A stretch of DNA of 35,684 nt from Bacteroidota bacterium (GTDB taxonomy: Bacteria > Bacteroidota > Bacteroidia > Flavobacteriales_D > Sanyastnellaceae): assembly GCA_027621555.1 (NCBI GenBank), contig JAQCBJ010000016.1, positions 1-35,684 on the forward strand, read 5' to 3'. Positions within the stretch are counted from its first letter, which is position 1; every line of letters starts with the position of its first letter. The notes beneath the pieces are model-generated. The model was not told the origin of the DNA. It did no database searches and saw only the letters and a program-made list of their open reading frames with translations. The translations under genes were made by a program, and so were the position numbers. Positions 17,643 through 24,759 of the stretch are shown here, piece by piece.

Positions 17643-18641
17643 TCAGTCGGCGATGAGCTCGAAGAGGCTGTCGAGGTTGGGCGCCAAGATGACTTCGATT
17701 CGGCGGTTCTTCGCCTTGTCGGCCGCGTCTACTGGGTGGTACTCGCTTCGCCCCGAAGCCGCCAACATGGAAGGGTCCACGCCCGGATTCTCGAGCAAAA
17801 TGTTGACCACGGCGGTCGCGCGCAACACGCTGAGCTCCCAGTTGTCCCGGGGAATGCTCGTGCTGCGAAGTTGGTCGGTGTCGGTGTGCCCTTCGACCAC
17901 AATTTCCAAGTCGGACTGCTCCGCAATAACTCCGGCCAAACCTTGAAGGGCCTCGCGACCTCCTGGATCCACCGAGGCGCTGCCCGAGGGAAAGAGCAAT
18001 TTCGCTTCCATGCTCACGTATACCTTTCCATTGCGTTGCTCCACATTCAAGCCTTTGCCTTGGAACCCGAGCAAGGCCTCGGCCAAGCGGGCACGCAGCG
18101 CCTCGGCGGCGCGCTCGCGTGCCTCGAGCAAAGATTCGAGCTCTTCCACGCGCTTGCTGCGAGCTTCGAGCAAGGCCGACTTGTCATTCAGGTCTTTTTC
18201 CAAGCGGTTCAAGCGGTCTTCCCGGGCTTGAAGTTCTTCTCGGATTTTCATGACGTCTTCGAGCAGTTGCCGATTCTCTTCGGCGATGTCGCTTAGGCGA
18301 CCTGAGCTCTGGCTGGTTAACGCATCGTTGAGTTCGGTCAGACGATCCACTTCTTCTCGGAGACGCTTGCCTTCTGCACCCAGGCTGTTGGCGTCGGCCG
18401 CCAAGGCTTCGCTCTCTGCGGTCAATCGGGCCACCTGACCTTCCAATTCCCGGCTGCTTACTTGCGCATCCTGACGGGCCAAACGCAATTCTGAATTTTC
18501 CTTTTCCGCCTCGTCGAGTTGGGATTGAAGGGCTTCATATTGCTGGGTCGTGACGCATCCGGGCAGCACCACAAAGGCGGCAATCAAGGCTCCGAAAGCG
18601 AAGTGCCGTCCAAGGCACGAGGGAAGGATGGAAAAGGTCAT
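17643..18641 (-). CDS. OmpA-family lipoprotein with long coiled coil
   Basis: A 332-residue outer-membrane lipoprotein. The ATG at 18639-18641 gives an N-terminal signal with lipobox VVLPGC near residue 29. A long charged coiled coil (about 35-190, repeated L-x6-L and E/R-rich) leads to a C-terminal OmpA-like peptidoglycan-binding domain. The domain is marked by KLLFPSGSASVDPGG, VEGHTDTD, NWELSVLRATAVVNIL, and KNRRIEVIL near the end. Such proteins tether the outer membrane to the cell wall, the coiled coil acting as spacer. A TTG start at 18671 would put charged residues before the signal and is less likely. It lies 128 bp downstream of the Cys-rich lipoprotein gene on the same strand and converges with tRNA-Gln. 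High confidence in the family; no specific partner is evident. Confidence 0.92.
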   Translation of the reverse strand: MTFSILPSCLGRHFAFGALIAAFVVLPGCVTTQQYEALQSQLDEAEKENSELRLARQDAQVSSRELEGQVARLTAESEALAADANSLGAEGKRLREEVDRLTELNDALTSQSSGRLSDIAEENRQLLEDVMKIREELQAREDRLNRLEKDLNDKSALLEARSKRVEELESLLEARERAAEALRARLAEALLGFQGKGLNVEQRNGKVYVSMEAKLLFPSGSASVDPGGREALQGLAGVIAEQSDLEIVVEGHTDTDQLRSTSIPRDNWELSVLRATAVVNILLENPGVDPSMLAASGRSEYHPVDAADKAKNRRIEVILAPNLDSLFELIAD

Positions 18642-18769
18642 GGTAGGAATTCTCTTGATGCGCAGGGCCAACAGCGAAGTTCATGCCAAACCGAAGCGAA
18701 GTGGGCTCCGATGCCCACGCCTTATTCACACCGAAATGTCAACCTAAAGGCCCTTCGACCTTCCCCGCA
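18642..18769 (-). other. Spacer between the two lipoprotein genes
   Basis: A 128-bp gap on the minus strand between the Cys-rich lipoprotein stop and the OmpA lipoprotein start. The sequence GAACTTCG, a weak -7 match, occurs about 35 nt before the ATG at 18641. No terminator hairpin with a T-run was found. Confidence 0.3.
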
Positions 18770-19741
18770 TCAGTTGATGGGCAGGGCGTACTGGCCTCCG
18801 CTCACAGCTGTAGCCGTTCCGCCTGCATCCATCATGGAACCGGAGAACGTGCCCACCACGTACCCGCCAGAAACGGCGTCGATGTAGTTGATCACGAACG
18901 TCGTGTTTCCGCCAAAGAGCGTTGTGTAGTTCACACCGAGCGTGCTCGTGTAGACTCCGGCTTGGGGCAATGCTGTGGCGTTCAAAGCCACGCTGTATCC
19001 GTTGTACCAACCGTCCGCAGGCTCAGCGACCACAAACCCAAGCTGGGCGCCCGTCAAGCTGACACCGGTGATCTGCAAGTTGCCACTCACGAGTTCGGCC
19101 GTGGCCGTGGCGTCGCCGAAGTACTGCACTCCGCCGTTCATCCACGTGATCTCCGCAGCGCAAGGTTCGCAGTTGGGCCCACCGCAATCGATGTAGTCCT
19201 CAAGGCCGTCCTGGATGCCGTTCGTGCAATCGCACAAGCACTCGCAGGGCTCGCAATCGGCTCCTCCGCAATCGATGCCTGATTCGTCGCCATTCAATTC
19301 AAGGTCGTCGCACGTTGGACAAGGATCGCAATCCACACCGCCGCAATCCACCTCTTGCTCGTAGCCGTTCAACAGGCCGTCTCCGCACAATTCAGGACAA
19401 GCAGGGCATCCGTCGCAACCGCAATCAATGCCGGTTTCTCCCTCGTCCAACTGGCCGTTGAAGTTGGTCTCGCACGGCTCACAGCTTCCGCCGCAATCCA
19501 CCCACTGCTCGCCGAGAAGCGGATTCCAAACACCATTCTCACACGGGTCACATGGGTCGCAAATCGGACCACCACAATCGACAAGTTCCTCGCCGTTGTT
19601 CAAGATTTCGTCGTAGCAGTTCTCGCCGATGAGGTTGTCGTCGTTCAAGCAGCTGGTCAACGTGAAGGCGGCCAAGAACACTGTCAATGTCGCGGCGAGA
19701 AAGCGGCCGACGAAAGAAGTTTGGAGTCCGTGAGAGGTCAT
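18770..19741 (-). CDS. Cys-rich lipoprotein with six DCGG-x2-C-x-PC repeats
   Basis: A 323-residue predicted lipoprotein. The ATG at 19739-19741 precedes a signal peptide ending in the lipobox TLTSC (about residue 31). Residues about 35-205 hold six repeats of the form N-G-x-x-D-G-x-E-x3-(V/I)DCGG-x2-C-x-PC, for example GEELVDCGGPICDPC, NGYEQEVDCGGVDCDPC and NGDESGIDCGGADCEPC. The third is irregular (DCGCDGCPAC). A Cys-free beta-rich domain of about 115 residues follows, rich in Gly, Thr and Tyr, with no family I recognise. The repeats resemble Cys-rich stretches scattered through Bacteroidota surface lipoproteins; they could bind metal or form disulphides. It diverges from recJ and precedes the OmpA lipoprotein on the same strand. 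Confidence 0.85.
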   Translation of the reverse strand: MTSHGLQTSFVGRFLAATLTVFLAAFTLTSCLNDDNLIGENCYDEILNNGEELVDCGGPICDPCDPCENGVWNPLLGEQWVDCGGSCEPCETNFNGQLDEGETGIDCGCDGCPACPELCGDGLLNGYEQEVDCGGVDCDPCPTCDDLELNGDESGIDCGGADCEPCECLCDCTNGIQDGLEDYIDCGGPNCEPCAAEITWMNGGVQYFGDATATAELVSGNLQITGVSLTGAQLGFVVAEPADGWYNGYSVALNATALPQAGVYTSTLGVNYTTLFGGNTTFVINYIDAVSGGYVVGTFSGSMMDAGGTATAVSGGQYALPIN

Positions 19742-19746
19742 GTGCG

Positions 19747-19754
19747 TAATTTTG
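19747..19754 (+). promoter_or_regulatory. -7 element, probable recJ promoter
   Basis: TAATTTTG matches T-A-N2-T-T-T-G exactly, 55 nt before the recJ ATG at 19810 in the divergent intergenic region. Confidence 0.45.
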
Positions 19755-19761
19755 ACGAGGC

Positions 19762-19769
19762 GAAAGATA
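19762..19769 (-). promoter_or_regulatory. -7-like element of the Cys-rich lipoprotein gene
   Basis: On the minus strand TATCTTTC (last base differs from consensus) lies 20 nt before the ATG at 19741, interleaved with the recJ promoter. Confidence 0.4.
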
Positions 19770-19809
19770 CAACTGGAACACAACTGGACCCCGCATCCCT
19801 CTCAGCACC

Positions 19810-21528
19810 ATGGACAACCTCGAATGGAAGCCTTCCAAAGCACCCGATTTTCAAGAAGTGGGTCGCTTGTCGAAAGACACGGGACTGAGTCCGTTGGTTG
19901 CATCGCTGCTGATTCAACGTGGGATGACAAGCGCCGATGCGGTGGCCGATTTCCTCGATCCGAGCCGTGAAAAGCTGCACGATCCCTTCTTGATGAAGGA
20001 CATGGACAAAGCCGTGTCCCGCATCATGAAAGCCATTGAAGGCAACGAACGCATCATGATCTACGGCGATTACGACGTCGACGGCACGACCTCAGTGGCC
20101 ATGGTCTCCTCGTTCTTCAAGGGACTTCAGGTGCAGGTCCTCCCTTACATTCCCATGCGCTACGGCGAGGGATACGGCGTATCGCCTAAAGGTGTCGAGC
20201 GTGCGAAAGTCTCCGGTTGCTCCCTCTTGATCACCCTGGATTGCGGCACCAAGGATTTTGACGCCTTGGCGGCGGCGGCTGAGGCGGGGATCGACACCAT
20301 CGTGTGCGACCACCACCTGCCTGCCGAGACGCTTCCTGTGACGCACGCCCTGTTGAACCCCAAACAAGAAGGCTGCCCCTACCCCTTCAAGGAACTCTCG
20401 GGCGCCGGGGTGGCGTTCAAATTGCTGACGGCGCTGGTCAACACCATCGGCCTCACGATGTCGTCGGTGTACGACCACCTCGACTTGCTCGCACTTAGCA
20501 TCGGCGCCGACCTGGTCGACATCACTGGGGAAAACCGCATCCTGGCCCACCACGGCATGCGCAAGCTTCGCAAGACGATGCGTCCAGGCATCCGGGCGAT
20601 GCTCCACGTAGCCAACATCGAGCGCGTGCCCAACACGGTGCGCGACATCAGCTTCACGCTCGGTCCCCGCATCAACGCGGCTGGCCGTGTCGGACACGCG
20701 TTGAAAGCCGTGGAGTTGTTGATGGCGTCGGACGACAACACGGCGTACGAATTGGCGTACGAGCTCGAGTCCATGAACCAAGCGAGGCGCGATTTGGACG
20801 AAGACATGACCGAAGAGGCGCTCGCCCAAATGGCGGAGCAGCCCGCCGGCCGTTGCTGCACCGTGGTGTGCGGCGAAGGGTGGCACCGCGGTGTGCTGGG
20901 CATTGTGGCGAGCCGCTTGGTGGAGGCGCGGTACAGGCCGACCATCGTGCTGAGTGAGGAGAATGGACTGTTGATGGGAAGTGCGCGCAGCGTGCAGGGC
21001 GTCGACATCCACGAGGCCCTGGAGGATTGTCGGTCGTACCTCGAACAGTTCGGAGGGCACCCGATGGCCGCTGGATTGCAGCTTCGAAGCCACCAACTTC
21101 GCGACTTCACGGCGGCCATCGAAAAGAGCATCGCTGCGCAGGTCAACGGCCGGATCCCGGCACCGAGCATCAGCTACCACCTCGAAATCGACCTCGACGC
21201 CATGACCCCGAACGTCTTTGAGGAGATGGGGCGGTTGGCTCCGTTTGGGCCCGGCAACGGCGTGCCCGTGTTCATGGCCAGCGGCTTGAAAGCCGTTCTC
21301 CCCCCGCGCACAGTGGGGCACCGCGGGCGTCACTTGAAACTCATCGTGCAGAAAGCCAACGGCTCCGGAGCGCGCTTTGAGGCCATTGGGTTTGGGATGG
21401 GCGACCGCCTGGAGGAAGTGCGTCAGATGAAAGAGATGGATCTTGTGTTCACGCTCGTCCAAAACACATTCCGCGGCCGCACCTCGCTCAACATGCACAT
21501 TCGGGCCATTCGCCCGAGCGAAGATTGA
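19810..21528 (+). CDS. recJ: Single-stranded-DNA-specific exonuclease RecJ
   Basis: A 572-residue DHH-superfamily 5'-3' exonuclease acting in RecF-type recombination, mismatch repair and base excision repair. Metal-binding motifs are DYDVDG (87-92), LDCG (144-146), DHH (167-169) and GADLVDITG near 235. The DHHA1 part has GPRINAAGR near 280, GEGWHRGVLGIVASR near 350 and GGHPMAAG near 415, followed by the OB-like C-terminal region (APFGPGNGVPVF). The length is typical. The ATG at 19810 is the first in frame, and MDNLEWKP is a plausible RecJ N-terminus. It ends 3 bp from the stop of the convergent mscS-family gene. Confidence 0.97.
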   Translation: MDNLEWKPSKAPDFQEVGRLSKDTGLSPLVASLLIQRGMTSADAVADFLDPSREKLHDPFLMKDMDKAVSRIMKAIEGNERIMIYGDYDVDGTTSVAMVSSFFKGLQVQVLPYIPMRYGEGYGVSPKGVERAKVSGCSLLITLDCGTKDFDALAAAAEAGIDTIVCDHHLPAETLPVTHALLNPKQEGCPYPFKELSGAGVAFKLLTALVNTIGLTMSSVYDHLDLLALSIGADLVDITGENRILAHHGMRKLRKTMRPGIRAMLHVANIERVPNTVRDISFTLGPRINAAGRVGHALKAVELLMASDDNTAYELAYELESMNQARRDLDEDMTEEALAQMAEQPAGRCCTVVCGEGWHRGVLGIVASRLVEARYRPTIVLSEENGLLMGSARSVQGVDIHEALEDCRSYLEQFGGHPMAAGLQLRSHQLRDFTAAIEKSIAAQVNGRIPAPSISYHLEIDLDAMTPNVFEEMGRLAPFGPGNGVPVFMASGLKAVLPPRTVGHRGRHLKLIVQKANGSGARFEAIGFGMGDRLEEVRQMKEMDLVFTLVQNTFRGRTSLNMHIRAIRPSED

Positions 21529-21531
21529 CGG

Positions 21532-22368
21532 TCAGTCGTCCGACGCCGGACGATGATCCACGATGTGGAGGTCGCGCTGCGGGAATGGAATGGTCACGCC
21601 GTGCTCACGGAATTTCGCGTCAATGGCGGTCCGAACGCGGCTCTGGATGGCCATGCGGTCCCACGGGTCGTCGAGCCACCCCATGACACTAAAGTTGAGT
21701 GACGAGTCCGCAAAGTCTTGGAAAAACACCGCCGGCTCGGGGGACTGCAGCACCTCGGGCTGTTCCGACATCGCTTCCGCGAGCAAACGGCTCACGAGCG
21801 CGACGTCGCTGCCGTAGGCCACTCCGACGTTGACGCGAATGCGCATGGCGCGGTCGCCCTGGCTGAGGTTGACCACGGCCTCGCCGGCCACCTTGGCGTT
21901 GGGAAGAACGATGAGCTCGCCTGCGACGGTGACGGCCCGTGTCGAACGAAGATCGATGCGTTCGATGCGAACCAGCTTGCCGTCGACTTCCAGGACGTTG
22001 CCGACCGCGACGCCCCCCTCAAACAGAAGGACAAAACCGCTGACGACGTCGTTGAAAAAGCCTTGGAGCCCAATCCCCACGCCCACCAAGAGCGCGGCCG
22101 AACCGGCCCAAAGTGCCGTCAACTCCACCCCTAAAATGGACAGCACGAAGAGCGCCGTCACCGTCCACACCGTGGACGTCACGAGGCGACGGATGATGAA
22201 CCGTTTGCCCTCGTCCATGGCTTCCATCTTCTTCGCACGCCGAAGGCCACGTCGAAACAGAGCGAGCAACACGCGGGCGGCCAAAATCACGGCAGCCACC
22301 TCCACCAACTCCAGCACCGTGATGCTGTGGTGTCCAAGGTGGAAAGTCCGGTTCAGGAGTTCGTTCAC
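21532..22368 (-). CDS. MscS-family small-conductance mechanosensitive channel
   Basis: A 278-residue inner-membrane channel that releases solutes on hypo-osmotic shock. There are three membrane segments: about 15-36, 63-85 and the pore-lining TM3 (about 88-118, with the Gly/Ala-rich run GSAALLVGVGIGLQ). TM3 is followed by the MscS beta domain (NDVVSGFVLLFEGG, VGNVLEV, RSTRAVTVAGELIVLPNA) and the alpha/beta C-terminal domain with MGWLDDP and the end ...IPFPQRDLHIV. The only suitable start is GTG at 22366-22368, 18 bp downstream of dnaG on the same strand, so the two are likely co-transcribed. Length and domain order are normal for short MscS homologues. Confidence 0.92.
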   Translation of the reverse strand: MNELLNRTFHLGHHSITVLELVEVAAVILAARVLLALFRRGLRRAKKMEAMDEGKRFIIRRLVTSTVWTVTALFVLSILGVELTALWAGSAALLVGVGIGLQGFFNDVVSGFVLLFEGGVAVGNVLEVDGKLVRIERIDLRSTRAVTVAGELIVLPNAKVAGEAVVNLSQGDRAMRIRVNVGVAYGSDVALVSRLLAEAMSEQPEVLQSPEPAVFFQDFADSSLNFSVMGWLDDPWDRMAIQSRVRTAIDAKFREHGVTIPFPQRDLHIVDHRPASDD

Positions 22369-22386
22369 GAGATGGGCAATCGAGGG

Positions 22387-24423
22387 TTAGGGCAAAATGA
22401 CGGTGCCAAAATGGGCCAAAGTCGCTTGAATCTCGCGGTCGACCTGGACTTTTTGGGCGAGAAGGTCGCGTTCGTCTTCGACGCTCAACCCGCCCGCCTG
22501 AAGCTTGGACGCCACCTCTTTGGACGTGGCTCGCAAGTCCATCAAATGCAGTCGGCGCAGGCTGTCCTCGAGCAACGAGATCAACTGGTCGCGCTCCACC
22601 ACGGGGTAAATTTTGTGCCGGTTGGACCAGTTGGGGCTCAGCACGTGCTGGTGCACCAAGGCACCGGCCACCTTTTGCTGGACGCCCATGTCCGCGTCGT
22701 TGGCGAGCTGGTCAGCCGTGAGGATGCGCTCGTGGTCGAGTTCGTCCGAGAAACGTTTCACGACCGAGAGGTTCATCGGGTCGCGGATTTCGATGTGCTC
22801 TTCTTCGAGACGGTGGATCACGAGTTCAGCAAACGGCACCTCGAGATCGGTCGCCTCGGCGCCTTCTTCGCCTTCGACCCGGACCGTCACCACTTCCGTG
22901 GCGTACTCAAGCAAAGCCCGGACAAGGTCGTTCTCCACCACGGTCCGCTCCGACACGGCTGGCACCAGCGCTTCGCCCACAGGAGGGGCGTCGACGGGGA
23001 GCGGCGCGCCAGGGTCCCCGGGAAAGCTCGCCGTGCCGGGAGTGCCGGGATAGCTCGGCGTGCCGGAGGGGGCGGCGTGAGGCGAGGTGCGTGCCGCGCG
23101 CTTCGCCGCAGCCTGCGATTGCTTGTGGATTTCCTGGGCAAGCGCCGAGCCGAGTACGCTCTCGTCCATGCCGAGCTGCGCCGCGGACGACTGCAAGTAC
23201 ACCGAGCGCTGGATCGTGTCCGGGATGGCGGCGATGGACTCCACGACGGACCGAATCATCTCGGCGCGCTTCATGGGGTCCGTGCCCGCCTCGTCGGCCA
23301 ACAGCTTGGCTTTGAACTGCAGGAAATCTTGGGCGTCGTCGTGGATCGCGCGGTGCAACGCGTCGCTGCCGACCTTCTTGGCGTACGTGTCGGGGTCGTC
23401 GCCGTCCGGCAACAGAACCACCTTCACGGCCATGCCTTCGGCGAGCAACATGTCGATGCCTCGAAGCGAAGCCCGAATGCCCGCCGCGTCCCCATCAAAA
23501 ATGACTGTGACGTGCTTGGTGTAGCGACGGATCAGGTGGATTTGGCCGGTCGTGAGGGCGGTGCCGCTCGACGCGACGACGTTCTCCACCCCGGCCTGGT
23601 GCATCGCCATGACGTCGGTGTACCCCTCGACCAGAAAGCACCGTTCCTCTTTGACGATGGCCGGTTTGGCGAGGTGCATGCCGTACAGCACCTTCGACTT
23701 GTTGTACAGGACGCTCTCGGGCGAGTTGAAGTACTTCGCAACCTTTTTGTCGGTGCTGAGGGTACGGCCCCCAAACCCAATGACCCGACCCGTCACATCC
23801 CGAATCGGGAACATGACTCGGCCTTTGAAGAAGTCCCAAAGCGACCCGTCCTCCCGTTGCTTGCTCAAGCCCGACTCGACCAACTTGTCGGCAGGGTATC
23901 CGGCCGCCTGGGCCGCCGTCGCCAGTGCGTCCCAGGACTCGGGGCTGTACCCGATTAGGAACTTGTCCAGGACGTCGTCCCGGAACCCGCGCTCCACGAA
24001 GTAACTCCGGCCAATGGCCTTGCCGGCGTCGGTCGTTTTCATTTGGTCCACGAACCACTTCGACGCCCACGTCACCAGGTTTCCGAGGCTTTCCTTGGCC
24101 GTCGCAGCCGCAATCTCCTCGGGCGAGCGCTCCTTCTCCTCCACCTCGATGTTGTACCGGCGCGCCAACATTTTCAGGGCTTCCGGATAGCTGGCTTTTT
24201 CCAGCTCCATCAAGAACGTGACCACGCTGCCTCCCTTGCCGCTCGAAAAACACTTGAAAATGCCCTTAGCCGGCAAGACGTAAAACGAAGGCGTCTTCTC
24301 GTTCGTGAACGGGCTCAATCCCCGCAGCGAACTCCCCGATTTTTTCAACTCCACGTAATCGCCCACCACCTCTTCGATGACGGCGGCGTTCATGATTTCG
24401 TCGACTGTTTTTTCAGGGATCAT
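22387..24423 (-). CDS. dnaG: DNA primase DnaG with degenerate zinc ribbon
   Basis: A 678-residue primase that synthesises RNA primers at the replication fork. The ATG at 24421-24423 gives the family-typical start MIPEKTVDEIMNAAVIEEVV; an in-frame ATG at 24483 would add 20 untypical residues. The N-terminal CHC2 zinc domain is recognisable (GLSPFTNEKTPSFYV ... FKCFSSGKGG), but the usual C-x2-H ... C-x2-C ligands read S-x2-T ... C-x2-S, so a metal site is unlikely. The catalytic core and TOPRIM domain contain the acidic motifs EGYTDVMAMHQAG and DGDAAG. A Pro/Gly/Ala-rich linker (about 495-540) joins the C-terminal helicase-binding region. mscS follows 18 bp downstream. The loss of zinc ligands matches my recollection of flavobacterial DnaG. 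Confidence 0.96.
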   Translation of the reverse strand: MIPEKTVDEIMNAAVIEEVVGDYVELKKSGSSLRGLSPFTNEKTPSFYVLPAKGIFKCFSSGKGGSVVTFLMELEKASYPEALKMLARRYNIEVEEKERSPEEIAAATAKESLGNLVTWASKWFVDQMKTTDAGKAIGRSYFVERGFRDDVLDKFLIGYSPESWDALATAAQAAGYPADKLVESGLSKQREDGSLWDFFKGRVMFPIRDVTGRVIGFGGRTLSTDKKVAKYFNSPESVLYNKSKVLYGMHLAKPAIVKEERCFLVEGYTDVMAMHQAGVENVVASSGTALTTGQIHLIRRYTKHVTVIFDGDAAGIRASLRGIDMLLAEGMAVKVVLLPDGDDPDTYAKKVGSDALHRAIHDDAQDFLQFKAKLLADEAGTDPMKRAEMIRSVVESIAAIPDTIQRSVYLQSSAAQLGMDESVLGSALAQEIHKQSQAAAKRAARTSPHAAPSGTPSYPGTPGTASFPGDPGAPLPVDAPPVGEALVPAVSERTVVENDLVRALLEYATEVVTVRVEGEEGAEATDLEVPFAELVIHRLEEEHIEIRDPMNLSVVKRFSDELDHERILTADQLANDADMGVQQKVAGALVHQHVLSPNWSNRHKIYPVVERDQLISLLEDSLRRLHLMDLRATSKEVASKLQAGGLSVEDERDLLAQKVQVDREIQATLAHFGTVILP

Positions 24424-24452
24424 CCGGGAGATTCTTGGCCCGAGCGGGTTGA

Positions 24453-24460
24453 CGAAGATA
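24453..24460 (-). promoter_or_regulatory. -7-like element of dnaG
   Basis: TATCTTCG on the minus strand lies 29 nt before the dnaG ATG at 24423 and downstream of the minus-strand terminator at 24485-24513. dnaG could thus be transcribed independently of the upstream RNA. Confidence 0.4.
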
Positions 24461-24484
24461 CCCAAGATTTCGAGGGATGCCATG

Positions 24485-24513
24485 AAAAACGGCGCCCCTC
24501 TCGAAGCGCCGTT
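24485..24513 (-). terminator. Minus-strand intrinsic terminator upstream of dnaG
   Basis: Read on the minus strand, AACGGCGC and GCGCCGTT form a perfect 8-bp stem around a 10-nt loop and run directly into TTTTT. No gene on the minus strand ends here, so it must terminate a short RNA or act as an attenuator for dnaG. Confidence 0.65.
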
Positions 24514-24623
24514 CTCGGCGAAGTTTTCGCTCCACCAAACCTGCTGCGCGGCGATGCGTTCACCGCCGCGACGTTCACCTGGTGTGCCTGTTCGCGCTCC
24601 GTTGAGCACGCTCAGAACTGAAT
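24485..24623 (-). ncRNA. Candidate structured small RNA or dnaG attenuator leader (about 139 nt)
   Basis: On the minus strand a perfect -7 element (24630-24637) would start transcription near 24623, and an intrinsic terminator ends it near 24485. In between are hairpin 1 (GTGCTC-AACG-GAGCGC, 24594-24609), hairpin 2 (9 bp, GCGGCGGTG-AACG-CATCGCCGC, 24548-24569) and hairpin 3 (GCGAA-AAC-TTCGC, 24518-24530). A CACCA/TGGTG pairing (24580-24584 with 24533-24537) could enclose hairpin 2. Two hairpins share the loop AACG. It lacks the GGAA apical motif expected of SRP RNA, and I cannot assign it to 6S or another known family. Everything is inferred from base pairing. Confidence 0.4.
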
Positions 24624-24629
24624 CCGAGG

Positions 24630-24637
24630 CAAACCTA
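24630..24637 (-). promoter_or_regulatory. Perfect -7 element for the upstream RNA of dnaG
   Basis: TAGGTTTG on the minus strand is an exact T-A-N2-T-T-T-G match with no start codon at the leaderless distance. This suggests a transcript that begins as non-coding RNA. No clear TTG at -33 was found. Confidence 0.4.
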
Positions 24638-24746
24638 CCGCGAGAGTCCACCCGCGATGTGAAGGCTTTGTGAACGGGTTGTGAATCTTTGTTGACGTCG
24701 GGGGACGCGAGAGTGCTGGCGAGGCGGAAAACGGCAGAAGTCGCGT

Positions 24747-24754
24747 CATCTTTG
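24747..24754 (+). promoter_or_regulatory. -7-like element of the histidine kinase gene
   Basis: CATCTTTG (one base from T-A-N2-T-T-T-G) is followed by 5 nt (GCTTC) and the ATG at 24760, predicting a leaderless transcript. Confidence 0.45.
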
Positions 24755-24759
24755 GCTTC

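Larger units (their letters stand above)
24424..24759. other. 336-bp gene-free region between dnaG and the kinase gene
   Basis: No conserved protein is supported on either strand, although the dnaG reading frame stays open upstream. The region holds, from the dnaG side, a -7-like element, a minus-strand intrinsic terminator, three further hairpins, a perfect minus-strand -7 element and, next to 24760, the promoter of the histidine kinase gene. These parts are listed separately. Confidence 0.7.

Noticed and set aside
24485-24623. Assignment of the dnaG-upstream RNA as SRP (4.5S) RNA.
   Set aside because: The conserved apical GGAA-type loop and flanking CAGG/AGCAG arrangement are missing.
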